This document shows, one piece after another, positions 1-8,871 of a stretch of 36,017 nucleotides of DNA. The translations under genes were made by a program, and so were the position numbers. A model generated the notes under the pieces. It searched no databases, was not told where the DNA came from, and saw only the letters and a list, made by a program, of their open reading frames with translations. Positions within the stretch are counted from its first letter, which is position 1. Each line of letters opens with the position of its first letter. Source of the DNA: a bacterium (GTDB taxonomy: Bacteria > KSB1 > UBA2214); contig JAKQKF010000252.1 in the NCBI GenBank assembly GCA_029560815.1, forward strand, positions 1-36,017, written 5' to 3'.

Positions 1-1790
1 GCCACCGCCTTGCCCTCGGCATCCAGGACCACCACGCGCAGAGGCTGATTGAGGGCCGAACCCGCGGTTGCGCTCTGGCTGTCTCCGTCGATCACGGCGA
101 TCGAGGCCGGCTTGCTGAAAAAGAATCTGCGGTTGGTCCCGAGACGGGTTCTGAGCGTCGTCCCGTCCAGCATCCGGATGCGGAGATCGACTGAATCGCG
201 CATGCCCACGCCGAAATGCTGGATGATATCATCCTGGGCGAGATAACCGTAGCCGTTGATCACCTGTTTGTAGCCGACCAGATGGTCCATCTCATCCATG
301 TGGCCCTTCTCGAAGAGCCAGATCTTGGTGCCGAAAGCGCCGAGGTCGCCTTTCGGGCCGCGCCCCCAGATCTTGAGCCAGCGGTTGTTGCTGGGTGTAT
401 CGTTGCGAAACAGGCGGTTGCTGTAAGCCGCGACCGTATCCTTGTTGGCGTCGACATAATAGATATCCAGATCGCCGTCGTTATCCATGTCGGCGATCGA
501 GCCGCCGCGCGGATCGTCCATGTCGATTTCGATCCCGGTGCTGCTCTGCAGGACATATTTGCCCTGCCCATCATTCAGGTAGATACGGCCTTTGTCGCGC
601 GTACGCGGCGCAAAGATATCGAGATCCCCGTCATTATCCATATCGAAGATAAACGTCGTGAAACCCCACTGCTCGATCACCACGTCCGTGCTGACATTTT
701 TGAAGTAGCCGCTGCCGTCATTCTGCAGAACGCGGATTTTTGGACGAGCTTCATCGACATAGGGGACAAAAGCATCGAGATCGCCGTCATTGTCATAATC
801 AGCGAAAGTGGTGCCGTTGATGTCGTTGCTCTCGGAATAGAGCCCGCGCTCGCGGACAACCGCCTCGGTGAAATTGCCGCCGCCGTCGTTGATGAACAGA
901 TCGTTGGGGGCCGGTGTGGGACCGCGGCCGAAGATGCCGCTGCCGTCGGGGTTGTAGCCCAGCAGGGCATAATTGCGATGGCAGACAAAGATATCCATAT
1001 CCCCGTCTTCATCGATATCCACAGCAGTCACCCCCTGGGTGCCCTCGTTGCTGGGATTGACGGGCGTGCAGCCGCGATCCTGCACATTGCTGAACGTGCC
1101 ATTGCCGTTGTTGATAAACAGCTCGTTGGGCTGCGCCGGCACCACCCACGGAACCCCATTAACGTCCTCGACCGGCCCCCAGTTGGTGGCGTAGAGGTCC
1201 ATGTCGCCGTCGTTGTCGGCGTCAAGGGCGACCAGAGCGCGCGTGCCGTAGCCGATTTCGCCATAGCCGGCATAGGTCACCCGGGTAGACAAAAGATTCG
1301 CGCCGGTAGTGTAATTCTCGAAAAAGCCGTCCCCCTTGTTGCGGTAGAGGCGGACGCGGTCATCGGTGGTGGCGTTGAAGATATCCAGATCGCCGTCATT
1401 GTCGTAATCCGCCATGATGACCCCGTGGGAGCCGGTCAGCCCATAGCTGTCCGTCACGCCGCGGGCGCCATCCTCCTCGGTATAGGCGGCACCATCATGA
1501 CTGATGTACAGGGTCTCCGGGACCTTGCGGTTGGCAAGGCGTACGGCACTTGCGATGTAGAGATCGGGCAGAGAATCTCCTGAAACGTCAGCCCAGACCG
1601 CGCCATGGCCGAAAACACTGGTGCCGTTAACCACCCATCCAGGCACTTTCTTCAGAGAGGTGACATCGGTGAACTTGATGGCCTGGCCGGCCGCCAGAAC
1701 CGGCAGCAGCAGGAGGCCAAGCAGCAAAAGTCTCTTTTTTAAACAGGTGTGATACAATGAGTCAGTTTTTTCCTTGACCCGCAGCCGCAT
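1..1790 (-). CDS. Secreted FG-GAP/VCBS repeat protein with ASPIC/UnbV domain (3-prime end outside window)
   Basis: Open frame on the minus strand from ATG at 1788-1790 to the left edge with no stop, so about 596 residues are visible and the C-terminus is missing. A GGAG lies 8 nt before the ATG. The N-terminus is basic, followed by a leucine-rich hydrophobic run ending LAAGQ, a signal peptide. At least six calcium-binding loops of the DxDxDGDxD type follow (near 1379-1411, 1197-1230, 990-1020, 770-805, 620-652 and 465-497), as in integrin-like FG-GAP/VCBS beta-propellers. About 385-120 matches the ASPIC/UnbV domain (GAFGTKIW, then GYGYLAQ and HFGVG). The last visible part (about 115-1) begins a bacterial Ig-like domain (ASIAVIDGD then ATAGSALNQPL). 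Such proteins are exported and probably bind calcium; their ligands are unknown. A T9SS-type C-terminal domain may lie beyond the edge, but this cannot be seen. Confidence 0.88.
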   Translation of the reverse strand, partial: MRLRVKEKTDSLYHTCLKKRLLLLGLLLLPVLAAGQAIKFTDVTSLKKVPGWVVNGTSVFGHGAVWADVSGDSLPDLYIASAVRLANRKVPETLYISHDGAAYTEEDGARGVTDSYGLTGSHGVIMADYDNDGDLDIFNATTDDRVRLYRNKGDGFFENYTTGANLLSTRVTYAGYGEIGYGTRALVALDADNDGDMDLYATNWGPVEDVNGVPWVVPAQPNELFINNGNGTFSNVQDRGCTPVNPSNEGTQGVTAVDIDEDGDMDIFVCHRNYALLGYNPDGSGIFGRGPTPAPNDLFINDGGGNFTEAVVRERGLYSESNDINGTTFADYDNDGDLDAFVPYVDEARPKIRVLQNDGSGYFKNVSTDVVIEQWGFTTFIFDMDNDGDLDIFAPRTRDKGRIYLNDGQGKYVLQSSTGIEIDMDDPRGGSIADMDNDGDLDIYYVDANKDTVAAYSNRLFRNDTPSNNRWLKIWGRGPKGDLGAFGTKIWLFEKGHMDEMDHLVGYKQVINGYGYLAQDDIIQHFGVGMRDSVDLRIRMLDGTTLRTRLGTNRRFFFSKPASIAVIDGDSQSATAGSALNQPLRVVVLDAEGKAV

Positions 1791-1823
1791 AATGATCACT
1801 CCGCAAGATGCAAATATTTATAA

Positions 1824-1851
1824 AGTATAGATATAGATTTGCCCCACAAAA
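1824..1851 (-). promoter_or_regulatory. Candidate promoter of the FG-GAP protein gene
   Basis: On the minus strand TTTTGT (1846-1851) lies 16 bp before TATACT (1824-1829), 33 bp upstream of the start codon in an AT-rich stretch. The -35 is a poor match, so this is tentative. The rest of the 367-bp gap (1791-2157) holds a terminator and a long hairpin belonging to the upstream gene and no credible reading frame. Confidence 0.3.
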
Positions 1852-2045
1852 GATGCACCTGAAAAGGGCCCCCTCATCGCCCTACCTTCAAGCAACAATC
1901 AGGCCCAATTCGCAGACGGAGCCCACTATTCACCCGGCCTCGTGACACTCTGCGTCTTCCAGCCGGAAACGGCGCATGCTGCCATTGCCGTTATATATTG
2001 TTATTATATGAGTTGATATCAATGCGGTACCGGCGGGGTGCAAAC

Positions 2046-2073
2046 AAAAACCCCGCTTCTGGAGGGAGCGGGG
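2046..2073 (-). terminator. Rho-independent terminator of the TonB/PorV unit
   Basis: The inverted repeat CCCCGCT (2051-2057) and AGCGGGG (2067-2073) is followed on the minus strand by TTTTTG. It lies about 85 nt past the stop of the PorV/PorQ-family gene and before the FG-GAP gene, so it separates the two transcripts. Confidence 0.8.
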
Positions 2074-2112
2074 TCAAGTCTGCTGCCGGAGTGGGTGAGA
2101 AAGGCGTCAAGA

Positions 2113-2149
2113 CCCGAAACGGTCCCGCCGGGGGCGGGACCGTTTCGGG
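2113..2149 (-). repeat. Perfect 17-bp hairpin just after the PorV/PorQ-family stop codon
   Basis: CCCGAAACGGTCCCGCC (2113-2129) pairs exactly with its complement at 2133-2149 around a 3-nt GGG loop. It begins 8 nt after the stop codon and has no T-run of its own; the normal terminator lies about 40 nt further on. It may stabilise the 3-prime end of the mRNA or halt exonucleases. Confidence 0.75.
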
Positions 2150-2157
2150 AGGATCGC

Positions 2158-3183
2158 CTAATAGCTCATGCCGAAGGAGAAGGTATGCACCGATTTGAAG
2201 AGCCCGAAATCCTGAAAGGCGTAATCGATGCGCAATCGGGAGGCGCCGAGGGGCTGGCGCACTCCGAATCCGAGGGTCAGGCCGCGCTGATCGTAATTGC
2301 CCATATAACCGGCGCGGAGCAGGAACTGCTCCCGGTAGGCGTATTCGATGCCGTATTTGGCTTTTTCCTTGAAATCGCGGGGGTGGCGCGTTTCAAAGCC
2401 GGCGGTCATCTTGTGCTCATTCTCGTCGCCGAGCCAGATGGAGAGGGGATCGAAGGAGATGCTGAAGCTGACCGCGTAGGGAAGCGGGAACTTGGCCTCT
2501 TCATATTTGATCTCCCGGGAAAAATTTTGCATGGCCGCCCCGAACCGGATGTTGTAGAGGCGAAAATCGTAGATGGCGCCGATATCGATGGCGGGCTCGG
2601 AGAGGGCGTAGCTTTTTTCCTCCATGGTCATCGCCGGGTCATCCACATCCGAGCCGGTGACTCCGATCCAGGCGGAGCCGAGGTCCTGATGGGCGTATTT
2701 GACGTGGACGCCATAGGAAAAACGGTCGCTCACCCGCTGGCTGAAGGCCAGACCGATGGCGTAGGACTGGGGCGAAAAGGCCCCGGTCTCCTCGAAACCG
2801 AGCTCGTTGGCGGCGCGGCGGGTGCCATAAAAATCGCCGTAATCCATGATCAAAGCGTCGAGACCGATCACGCCCAAGCTGCCCAACTGGATGGCACCCG
2901 CCAGGGCGCTGTGGTTGATATCAGCGATGCCGCGGGTATAGTTGATGTTGAAATCATATTTTCCCTCAAGCCAGCCCAGGCCGGCGGGATTCCAGAAGAG
3001 GGTATTGCTGTTGCGAAGGCTCACCAGCCCCAGGCCGCCGCGACCGATCGCCTCGGCGGAGACCGGATTTTCCAGGAACCGGAAGCCCACCTGCCCCTTC
3101 TTGATGATCTCGGCGTGTCCGCAGGGGCTGAGGATCATCAGGGCCAGAGCACAAAGTATGAACAGGTGAATGGAGGTTTTCAT
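2158..3183 (-). CDS. PorV/PorQ-family outer-membrane beta-barrel protein
   Basis: 341 residues. The start was set at ATG 3181-3183 because GGGAG lies 5 nt upstream and a signal peptide follows at once (about residues 1-24, cut near GHA); an in-frame ATG 19 codons earlier has neither. Near the N-terminus, VSAEAIGRGG and FWNPAGL match the PorV/PorQ family, FadL-like barrels of which PorV is the shuttle/attachment component of T9SS. The rest is alternating amphipathic strands with aromatic residues and the protein ends in SFGMSY, a typical barrel terminus. It is the last gene of a three-gene unit, 57 nt after the fibronectin-like protein. It may be a dedicated partner for that protein or for the TonB receptor; the exact role is inference. 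Confidence 0.85.
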   Translation of the reverse strand: MKTSIHLFILCALALMILSPCGHAEIIKKGQVGFRFLENPVSAEAIGRGGLGLVSLRNSNTLFWNPAGLGWLEGKYDFNINYTRGIADINHSALAGAIQLGSLGVIGLDALIMDYGDFYGTRRAANELGFEETGAFSPQSYAIGLAFSQRVSDRFSYGVHVKYAHQDLGSAWIGVTGSDVDDPAMTMEEKSYALSEPAIDIGAIYDFRLYNIRFGAAMQNFSREIKYEEAKFPLPYAVSFSISFDPLSIWLGDENEHKMTAGFETRHPRDFKEKAKYGIEYAYREQFLLRAGYMGNYDQRGLTLGFGVRQPLGASRLRIDYAFQDFGLFKSVHTFSFGMSY

Positions 3184-3240
3184 AACATCTCCCGCTGTTA
3201 GATGGCTCAGAGCGCACGAGTCGGCGGTGTCGGGATTCAT

Positions 3241-5346
3241 TCAGCGCACCACGATGAATTTTACGTACTGATCGGGCAGCTCCTTCCCCCCCACGTCCCG
3301 GGCCTCGGTGACGGTGAGGAGATAGATGCCGCTGACGATAAACTGATTGGAATCAGTACGCTGGTCCCACACCACCTGGTCGGTGCCGAAATGGTCGAAG
3401 GAGGTGATCCGGTCGCCGGTTTCGGTGAAGACGCTGAGCTTGCAGCTGTAAGGCAGATTGACGAAGAGGATGCGCGATTCAGCACCGGGAAAACCCAGGC
3501 TGCCGGCGTTGATCGTCGCCGGGTTGGGGACGACGAGCACCTTGCCGGTGGTGGCGAGCCCTGCCTTGAAAGGGATGGCGGGCAGGCCGGTGCGGTTGGC
3601 GTAGCGCGCGCTCTCCAGTTTCTGGCCCGGGAAGAGGCCATCCGTATTCTGGCTGCCGTCATCCAGAGCGGTGACGGCGTAATAGTAGCTGACGCCGCGG
3701 GTCACATCGGTATCGACATAGCGCTGGGTATTGCGATCCGTGATCTCGGCGATCATCTGCCACGCCTCACCGGTGTAGCGGTCCTCCGGATCGAGAAAAT
3801 AGGCTGCACCCTTTTTGCGATAGACGCGCCAGGCCTGCCAGTCGTCGACGCCGGTGTCGGGATCCTTGAACCAGGAAGCATCGGGGTAGGACCACTCGAC
3901 GACGTTCTGGTCGGCATCGCTGGTCACGCTCAGATCCGGAGCGGGCGGCGGATCGGGGACATTCAGGTTGCGGTTCCAGGCCCAGAGGGCGCGGTCGAGG
4001 GTTCGGGCGAGGGAGTCGCGCCCGGTGAGCATATAGTCGCGCTTCTGTTTGTCGGAGATATCGCCCTTGAACCAGCCGCGGCCGATGGAATCGGCCTTGG
4101 CGCCGGAGATCGAGCCCACGCCGATGGCGTAGACGACTGTGATGCTGTCATAGCGGCCGGCGGTGGCGTTTTTGGTCAATTCATAGGGGCCGACGGTGAT
4201 GAAGCGCATCGGGCCTTTTTCCGGTGAGGTTGAAAAGCCGGCGCTGATATTGTCGGGAGGAAACTTGCCGCGGCTGTCAAGGCCGAGGTAGGTGTCACGC
4301 AGGCCGAAATCGCGGCGGCCCCAGAGGTCGGCGACGATGCCGGCATGCGGCATGCTGAAGGGCTGGGAGGGATCCTCGCCCGGATCGGCGACCGACCTGG
4401 GCGCGTGCAGCAGGGCGTAACCGGGGATCATCGGCGAGACCAGACGGCCGTTGGTGCGGTCGGGGTCGCCGGTATGATCGGTGCTGCCGTTGGGGTAGGC
4501 GGTCGCACCCGACTTGGAATCATCCCAATAGTAGGCGATCTTGAGGCTGTCCCGCGCCGCTCCGTCTGCAAGCCGGGAGGGATAGGCGAACCAGCTGTCG
4601 AGATCATCCTCACCCTCAAAGGCAAAACCGCGCTGCACCTCATACTCGCCCGCCTTGGTAGGCCCAAAGCTGAAGGCGATCGGCCACCACAGCCTGATCT
4701 TCTGGTCGGGGAAAAAATCGATGTCGATGGGATTTTCGATCGGCCGTTTGGTCTCGCCGGTAAATTTGAAGGTCAGCTTCCAGATCAGGTAATCACTGTG
4801 ATTGGGATTGCTGAACGCATGGATCTCACCGCGCGTGCGGATGCCCCAGAAGGGCAGGATGTCCTCCCAGACCGCCTTGATATCCGACGAGAGTTCGGGA
4901 TCGGTCTCCCAGCGGTATTCGCGCGTGAGCGGCACACCATCGACCATGATATTGGGCGGACGATGCCGGCGGACCTCCCAGGAGTAGTCGTTGCGGCCGA
5001 CACTGGTGAAGGGAGTGGGGATGATCTTGTGCTGGCCGAGCTGGTCCACCGTGCCGCTGTCATCGAGGCAGACGGGATTGAAAATCTGATAGAGCATCTG
5101 GCTGTGCCACTGGTCCTGCGGCCAGTAAAAAAGCTCGGTGTTCTGCGGATCACTGCCGGTCAGCATCCAGCTGTACTGGCTGGTGAACTGGCCTTCTCCG
5201 TTGAGCTTTTTCATCTCCAGGTTGATCGCATTGACATCGATGAACATCGGCGGCCCGTTATAGTTGCGCTGCGCCATGCCGGTGCCCAGCATCAGCAGCA
5301 GTAAGAGCATCCCCCATGCGGGGAGGAATCTGCGTCTGCGGCTCAT
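3241..5346 (-). CDS. Secreted protein with fibronectin-like region and degenerate T9SS-type C-terminal domain
   Basis: 701 residues. The start was placed at ATG 5344-5346: AAGGAG lies 6 nt before it and the product begins MSRRRRFLP with a strong hydrophobic signal ending GTGMAQ. The N-terminal two thirds match no domain I recognise and are rich in aromatic residues and acidic/proline loops. Around residues 475-590 is a fibronectin-III-like segment (PDLSVTSDADQNVVEWSYP, later YYYAVTALDDGS). The last 90 residues resemble a FlgD-like sorting domain (VVPNPATINAG, then SGIYLLTV), with VVPNP in place of NYPNPFNP. It sits between a TonB receptor (87 nt upstream) and a PorV/PorQ-family protein (57 nt downstream). 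That order suggests a surface partner of the receptor, perhaps comparable in position to SusD, though it shows no SusD fold signature. Confidence 0.82.
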   Translation of the reverse strand: MSRRRRFLPAWGMLLLLLMLGTGMAQRNYNGPPMFIDVNAINLEMKKLNGEGQFTSQYSWMLTGSDPQNTELFYWPQDQWHSQMLYQIFNPVCLDDSGTVDQLGQHKIIPTPFTSVGRNDYSWEVRRHRPPNIMVDGVPLTREYRWETDPELSSDIKAVWEDILPFWGIRTRGEIHAFSNPNHSDYLIWKLTFKFTGETKRPIENPIDIDFFPDQKIRLWWPIAFSFGPTKAGEYEVQRGFAFEGEDDLDSWFAYPSRLADGAARDSLKIAYYWDDSKSGATAYPNGSTDHTGDPDRTNGRLVSPMIPGYALLHAPRSVADPGEDPSQPFSMPHAGIVADLWGRRDFGLRDTYLGLDSRGKFPPDNISAGFSTSPEKGPMRFITVGPYELTKNATAGRYDSITVVYAIGVGSISGAKADSIGRGWFKGDISDKQKRDYMLTGRDSLARTLDRALWAWNRNLNVPDPPPAPDLSVTSDADQNVVEWSYPDASWFKDPDTGVDDWQAWRVYRKKGAAYFLDPEDRYTGEAWQMIAEITDRNTQRYVDTDVTRGVSYYYAVTALDDGSQNTDGLFPGQKLESARYANRTGLPAIPFKAGLATTGKVLVVPNPATINAGSLGFPGAESRILFVNLPYSCKLSVFTETGDRITSFDHFGTDQVVWDQRTDSNQFIVSGIYLLTVTEARDVGGKELPDQYVKFIVVR

Positions 5347-5433
5347 CTTTTGCTCCTTGCCAGGTTGGTCGTCATACATTCAATGCGGGACAGCGCGGCC
5401 GACGGGGCTCTGCGCCCGTCCCGCAGTTCTTGA

Positions 5434-8400
5434 TCAGAAATTGATCCGCAAGCCCACCAGCGCCCGGCGGGGATTAAGGAAAAGGGGCGCAGTAAACCAG
5501 CCGATATCGATATGCTCCTTGTCCCACTCGCCCATCTGGTCATCTCCGTGCTGATCGCCGGTCTCGAACGGGAAGCGCAGGGACTCCTTGTAGGCGTCGT
5601 ACTGGGCGGTGCTCATGTTCCAGTACGAGAGGCGCTTCTGGTTGAGGAGGTTCTGGACGGTCAGGACCCCCTCGAGGCTGACGCCGCCGATGCGGAACAT
5701 CTTGGAGGCGCGCAGATCGAGGTTGGAATAATCCACCACATCAATGCGCTTCCACAGCCGTTCCACCTCCTGGGGATTGACGATCACGCGGCCGCCGTCG
5801 CGCCAATCGAAGAAGAAATTGACAAAAATGTCCCCCAGCAGGGTGCTCGGCAGCCAGGTGATGCCATCGAGGATGCCGCCCTCTCCGGGGGTGATCTTTT
5901 TAAGGGCGCTGTGAATTTCGGAGGATCGCGGCGAGTGCAGGGTCAGGTTGAAATTGCCGCGCGGCCGCGGTTCGGTGATCGTGAGATTGGGCCAGCGCTG
6001 CTCGTCGATCGCCTTGAGGCGGTTCTCATAGACCGTGGCCAGGCCGCTGCTGCCCCGCGACTGCAGCATGTATTCATAGTTGCCCCAGAAGGTGACGTAG
6101 TGGCCGAGGTTCTTTTCCAGGCGCACCTCGAGGCCGCGGATATCCTTGTAGGAATCCGGGTAGTAGCGGGAGATGCTGACCTCTTCCCAATAGTCGACGT
6201 AGGTGCGGCTGAGCGGCTCCCCCTTGATATCCTTGTAATAGAGAGTGACGTTGAAGAGGAAACTATTCAAGAAGCGCTGCTCGTAGCCGAATTCGTAGGC
6301 GACCGTCCTGGCCATATCGAGGTCGACTGAAGGCACGCTGGCCCAGCCCGGACCGGTTGCGAGGTTGTAAATGAAGTGGATATTGGGCCGCTGATAAAAG
6401 TGACCATAATTAAAGTATAATTTGCTGCCCAAGGTGATGGGAAAGGAGACGCCGAGGCGCGGCGAGAGTTTGAACTGCGCGCCATCGCCGCCCTCAGGCC
6501 AGCCGGTGGGGGAATCCAGCTCCTCGCGGAAGGAGACCCAGCGCTCCCAGCTCCCGAAACGTCCGGGCAGGTATTCATAGATCAGATTGTAGAGGTTGGC
6601 ATAATCCTCATCCAGCGGGTGGCGCACCTCGAAGGGCTGTTTCTGCGGATTGAAATATTCGGCGCGAAGGCCGACATTGGCGATCATCCCCTGGAATTCG
6701 AGTTTGTCCTGGAGGTAGAGGCCGATTTCGACAGGTTTGGCGGTGAAGTACTGCCAGGTATCGGGGGTCCAGCTCTGCTCGGACTGGGCCCAGGTGCCGG
6801 AATTGACCTTGAGATAGTTGTAACGGATGTCGAATCCGGTCTCGACCTGGTGATGGCGGCCGATCTGGGTGGTGACGTCGCCCCGCAAACTGGCCAGCCA
6901 GGTGTAGGAAGAGTCGGCGGCCTGTAGACCGCCGTAGAGCCAGAAGAGGTTGTTGATGTCGGTCAACCAGTTGGTGGAGCCGTTGGGCGTGCCCATGGTC
7001 GGGGCGTTGAGCACCCGCCACTTGTCGGTCAGGGAGATCCAGGCATCCGCCCGGCTGGTATCCAGGGCGAAAGGCTTGAGGGTATGGTCATTGTAGCTGA
7101 ACTGGAATTCGAGATCGTAAAAGGTCCGGGGCGAAATGGAGTGGGTCAGCTTGGCACCGCCGAGAATATAGCGCTGGTCGTAGAACTGGAGGCGGCTCTT
7201 GTTGAACATCTGCGCAAAGCCGTTGGAGCCCCCCAGCAGCGCCGCCTGCTGGGTCACCGAGGCGGAGTTGGAGCTGAGGAAATTGAAACGGGAAGAGTTG
7301 TCGATCAGCGCCCCGCCAAAAGTCGAGGCGGAACCCGCGGTGATGGTATTGACGCTGGCATACATGCCGTTGAGCGACAATTTCATCGCGGGCGTCATCA
7401 TGGTGGTGACTTTCGCCTGGGTGTTCCAGTCGATATAATTGTCGCGCGGGCCGATGGGGAAAGCGTACTGGGTATCCTCATACTTGCCGCCGAACATGAA
7501 GGTGGAGCGCTTGGCGAAACCGCCCCAGAGGGGAATCCAGGCGCCCGGCAGCGGTCCGGTCAGAGTGCCTTCCAGGTAATAATCGGGCTCGCCGGCGAAT
7601 TCGTACTGCGGGTGCTGCAGCATCCACAGCTCGCGTTTCTGCGCCGCGGTCAGGACCGCACTCTTGGGCAGGCCGATCGCCTCATAGTTGTTGCGGCCCT
7701 CATATTTGTTGTTCCATCCCCGGAAAAAACGCAGCTCGGGGGGCACCAGTTTGTTATCGATCGTCCCCTTCCAGGCAAAGCCGGTCGCGCCGGTATCGGC
7801 AAAGACGCGGTAGATCCACGAATCATCGCTCCAGGGATTGTTGCCGAAAAACTTGCGCTCCGTGGAGGGGGTCATGTCAGCTTTGAGGGAAAAAGTGTAT
7901 TTGTCGCGATTGCCCTCCTTGGTGACCACGTTGACCAGGCCGGAGCGGAAACCGCCGTATTTGGACTCAAAGCCGCCGGTGAGGACCTGCAACTCCTCTA
8001 CGGAGGTTGAGTTGAGCGAGAGATAGGAATTCTCCGAGCGGGGATCGCGCAAAGAGATGCCGTCGATGCGGACATCGGTCTCGCGGATGGCGCCGCCGCG
8101 GATGCTCAAGCCATTGCCGTCGGTGTTGGCGACCAGCTCGACGCCCTTGATAGTGTTGACAAACTCGTCGACGCGCATCACCGGCGCCTCATCGATACGC
8201 TGGGTGGTGATGATCTCCTGCGTGCTGGAGACATCGGCCTTGATCACCTCCCGCTGTGCGACTACCTGCACCGCTCCTACGTCGACCGCAGTCTGCCCGA
8301 GGCCGAAATTGAGGGGGGTGGTGCGGTCAAGATTCACCCGCACCTGGCGCTGTACCATCGGGATATAGCCCACCATGGTCGCGCGCACATCATAGTTACC

Positions 8401-8655
8401 GGGCGGAATATTGAGGATGACGTAATAGCCCTCCAGGTCGGCGGTCGCTCCCAGCCGGCCGGAGAGAGAGACCGCCTTGCCTCCCTCCCACTGCGCCTCG
8501 ACAATGATGTTGGCGCCGGGCAGCGCCTCACCGTTCGCCTTGTCGACAATCCGGCCGGCGATCTTGCCGCTGGCCGCCAGCGCGGGTTGAGCGCACAAAA
8601 CAATGATGAGCCCTGTCAGCGTCAAATAAACGGCCCTGTTAAGCCTCGCGAACAT
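5434..8655 (-). CDS. TonB-dependent outer-membrane receptor with carboxypeptidase-regulatory-like domain
   Basis: 1073 residues. The start is ATG 8653-8655, preceded by AAGGAGG at 7 nt; the frame remains open 39 codons further upstream but without signals. A signal peptide (cut near ALAAS) leads to a carboxypeptidase-regulatory-like domain (about 30-110: GKIAGRIVDKANGEALPGAN, then GYYVILNIPPGNY). The plug domain follows (about 120-240: SIRGGAIRETDVRIDGIS, then GGFESKYGGFRSGLVNVVTK). The remaining 800 residues are a large beta-barrel ending LVGLRINF, with the terminal aromatic typical of outer-membrane proteins. TonB receptors take up large or scarce substrates using TonB-ExbBD energy; no TonB or ExbBD gene is in the window. 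It heads the receptor / fibronectin-like / PorV unit behind a sigma70-type promoter. The substrate is unknown; the divergent amino-sugar genes hint at a glycan. Confidence 0.93.
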   Translation of the reverse strand: MFARLNRAVYLTLTGLIIVLCAQPALAASGKIAGRIVDKANGEALPGANIIVEAQWEGGKAVSLSGRLGATADLEGYYVILNIPPGNYDVRATMVGYIPMVQRQVRVNLDRTTPLNFGLGQTAVDVGAVQVVAQREVIKADVSSTQEIITTQRIDEAPVMRVDEFVNTIKGVELVANTDGNGLSIRGGAIRETDVRIDGISLRDPRSENSYLSLNSTSVEELQVLTGGFESKYGGFRSGLVNVVTKEGNRDKYTFSLKADMTPSTERKFFGNNPWSDDSWIYRVFADTGATGFAWKGTIDNKLVPPELRFFRGWNNKYEGRNNYEAIGLPKSAVLTAAQKRELWMLQHPQYEFAGEPDYYLEGTLTGPLPGAWIPLWGGFAKRSTFMFGGKYEDTQYAFPIGPRDNYIDWNTQAKVTTMMTPAMKLSLNGMYASVNTITAGSASTFGGALIDNSSRFNFLSSNSASVTQQAALLGGSNGFAQMFNKSRLQFYDQRYILGGAKLTHSISPRTFYDLEFQFSYNDHTLKPFALDTSRADAWISLTDKWRVLNAPTMGTPNGSTNWLTDINNLFWLYGGLQAADSSYTWLASLRGDVTTQIGRHHQVETGFDIRYNYLKVNSGTWAQSEQSWTPDTWQYFTAKPVEIGLYLQDKLEFQGMIANVGLRAEYFNPQKQPFEVRHPLDEDYANLYNLIYEYLPGRFGSWERWVSFREELDSPTGWPEGGDGAQFKLSPRLGVSFPITLGSKLYFNYGHFYQRPNIHFIYNLATGPGWASVPSVDLDMARTVAYEFGYEQRFLNSFLFNVTLYYKDIKGEPLSRTYVDYWEEVSISRYYPDSYKDIRGLEVRLEKNLGHYVTFWGNYEYMLQSRGSSGLATVYENRLKAIDEQRWPNLTITEPRPRGNFNLTLHSPRSSEIHSALKKITPGEGGILDGITWLPSTLLGDIFVNFFFDWRDGGRVIVNPQEVERLWKRIDVVDYSNLDLRASKMFRIGGVSLEGVLTVQNLLNQKRLSYWNMSTAQYDAYKESLRFPFETGDQHGDDQMGEWDKEHIDIGWFTAPLFLNPRRALVGLRINF

Positions 8656-8796
8656 GACTGAACCTCCTTGTGAGGATGATAGAACGGGTCGTGCTGCGAA
8701 AATTCGGGGGAATAAACGCCCTGCTGCGGCAACAGCGGGAGCAAGGGGAATGGCGAAGCAGAAGTTATGCATCAGGAGCGGGATCCCTCTTCAGGG

Positions 8797-8817
8797 AATC
8801 AAGTTGTTTTCTTGATT
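8797..8817. promoter_or_regulatory. Inverted repeat at the TonB-unit transcription start, candidate operator
   Basis: AATCAAG (8797-8803) and CTTGATT (8811-8817) form a perfect 7-bp repeat with a 7-nt spacer. It covers the predicted transcription start (about 8812) of the minus-strand TonB unit, a common place for a repressor site. A hairpin role in the 5-prime leader is an alternative. Confidence 0.5.
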
Positions 8818-8818
8818 G

Positions 8819-8847
8819 AATATAGCAATTGTGTCGGAGTGAAGCAA
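8819..8847 (-). promoter_or_regulatory. Sigma70-type promoter of the TonB/PorV unit
   Basis: On the minus strand TTGCTT (8842-8847) is separated by 17 bp from TATATT (8819-8824), giving a leader of about 157 nt before the receptor start codon. One candidate operator overlaps the -35 and another overlaps the start site. Confidence 0.7.
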
Positions 8848-8862
8848 GTTTTTTTCACTTGC
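8844..8862. promoter_or_regulatory. Inverted repeat over the -35 region, candidate operator
   Basis: GCAAGT (8844-8849) and ACTTGC (8857-8862) form a perfect 6-bp repeat with a T-rich 7-nt spacer, overlapping the -35 of the minus-strand promoter. It shares the CAAG/CTTG core with the repeat at 8797-8817, so one regulator might bind both. It lies 63 bp before the divergent ROK kinase gene. Confidence 0.45.
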
Positions 8863-8871
8863 ATTTGTGTC

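Noticed and set aside
216..1583. Plus-strand reading frame of 455 codons
   Set aside because: It lies exactly antisense to the FG-GAP protein; the minus strand shows signal peptide, calcium loops and ASPIC/UnbV motifs, while this frame is compositionally odd and has no ribosome site.
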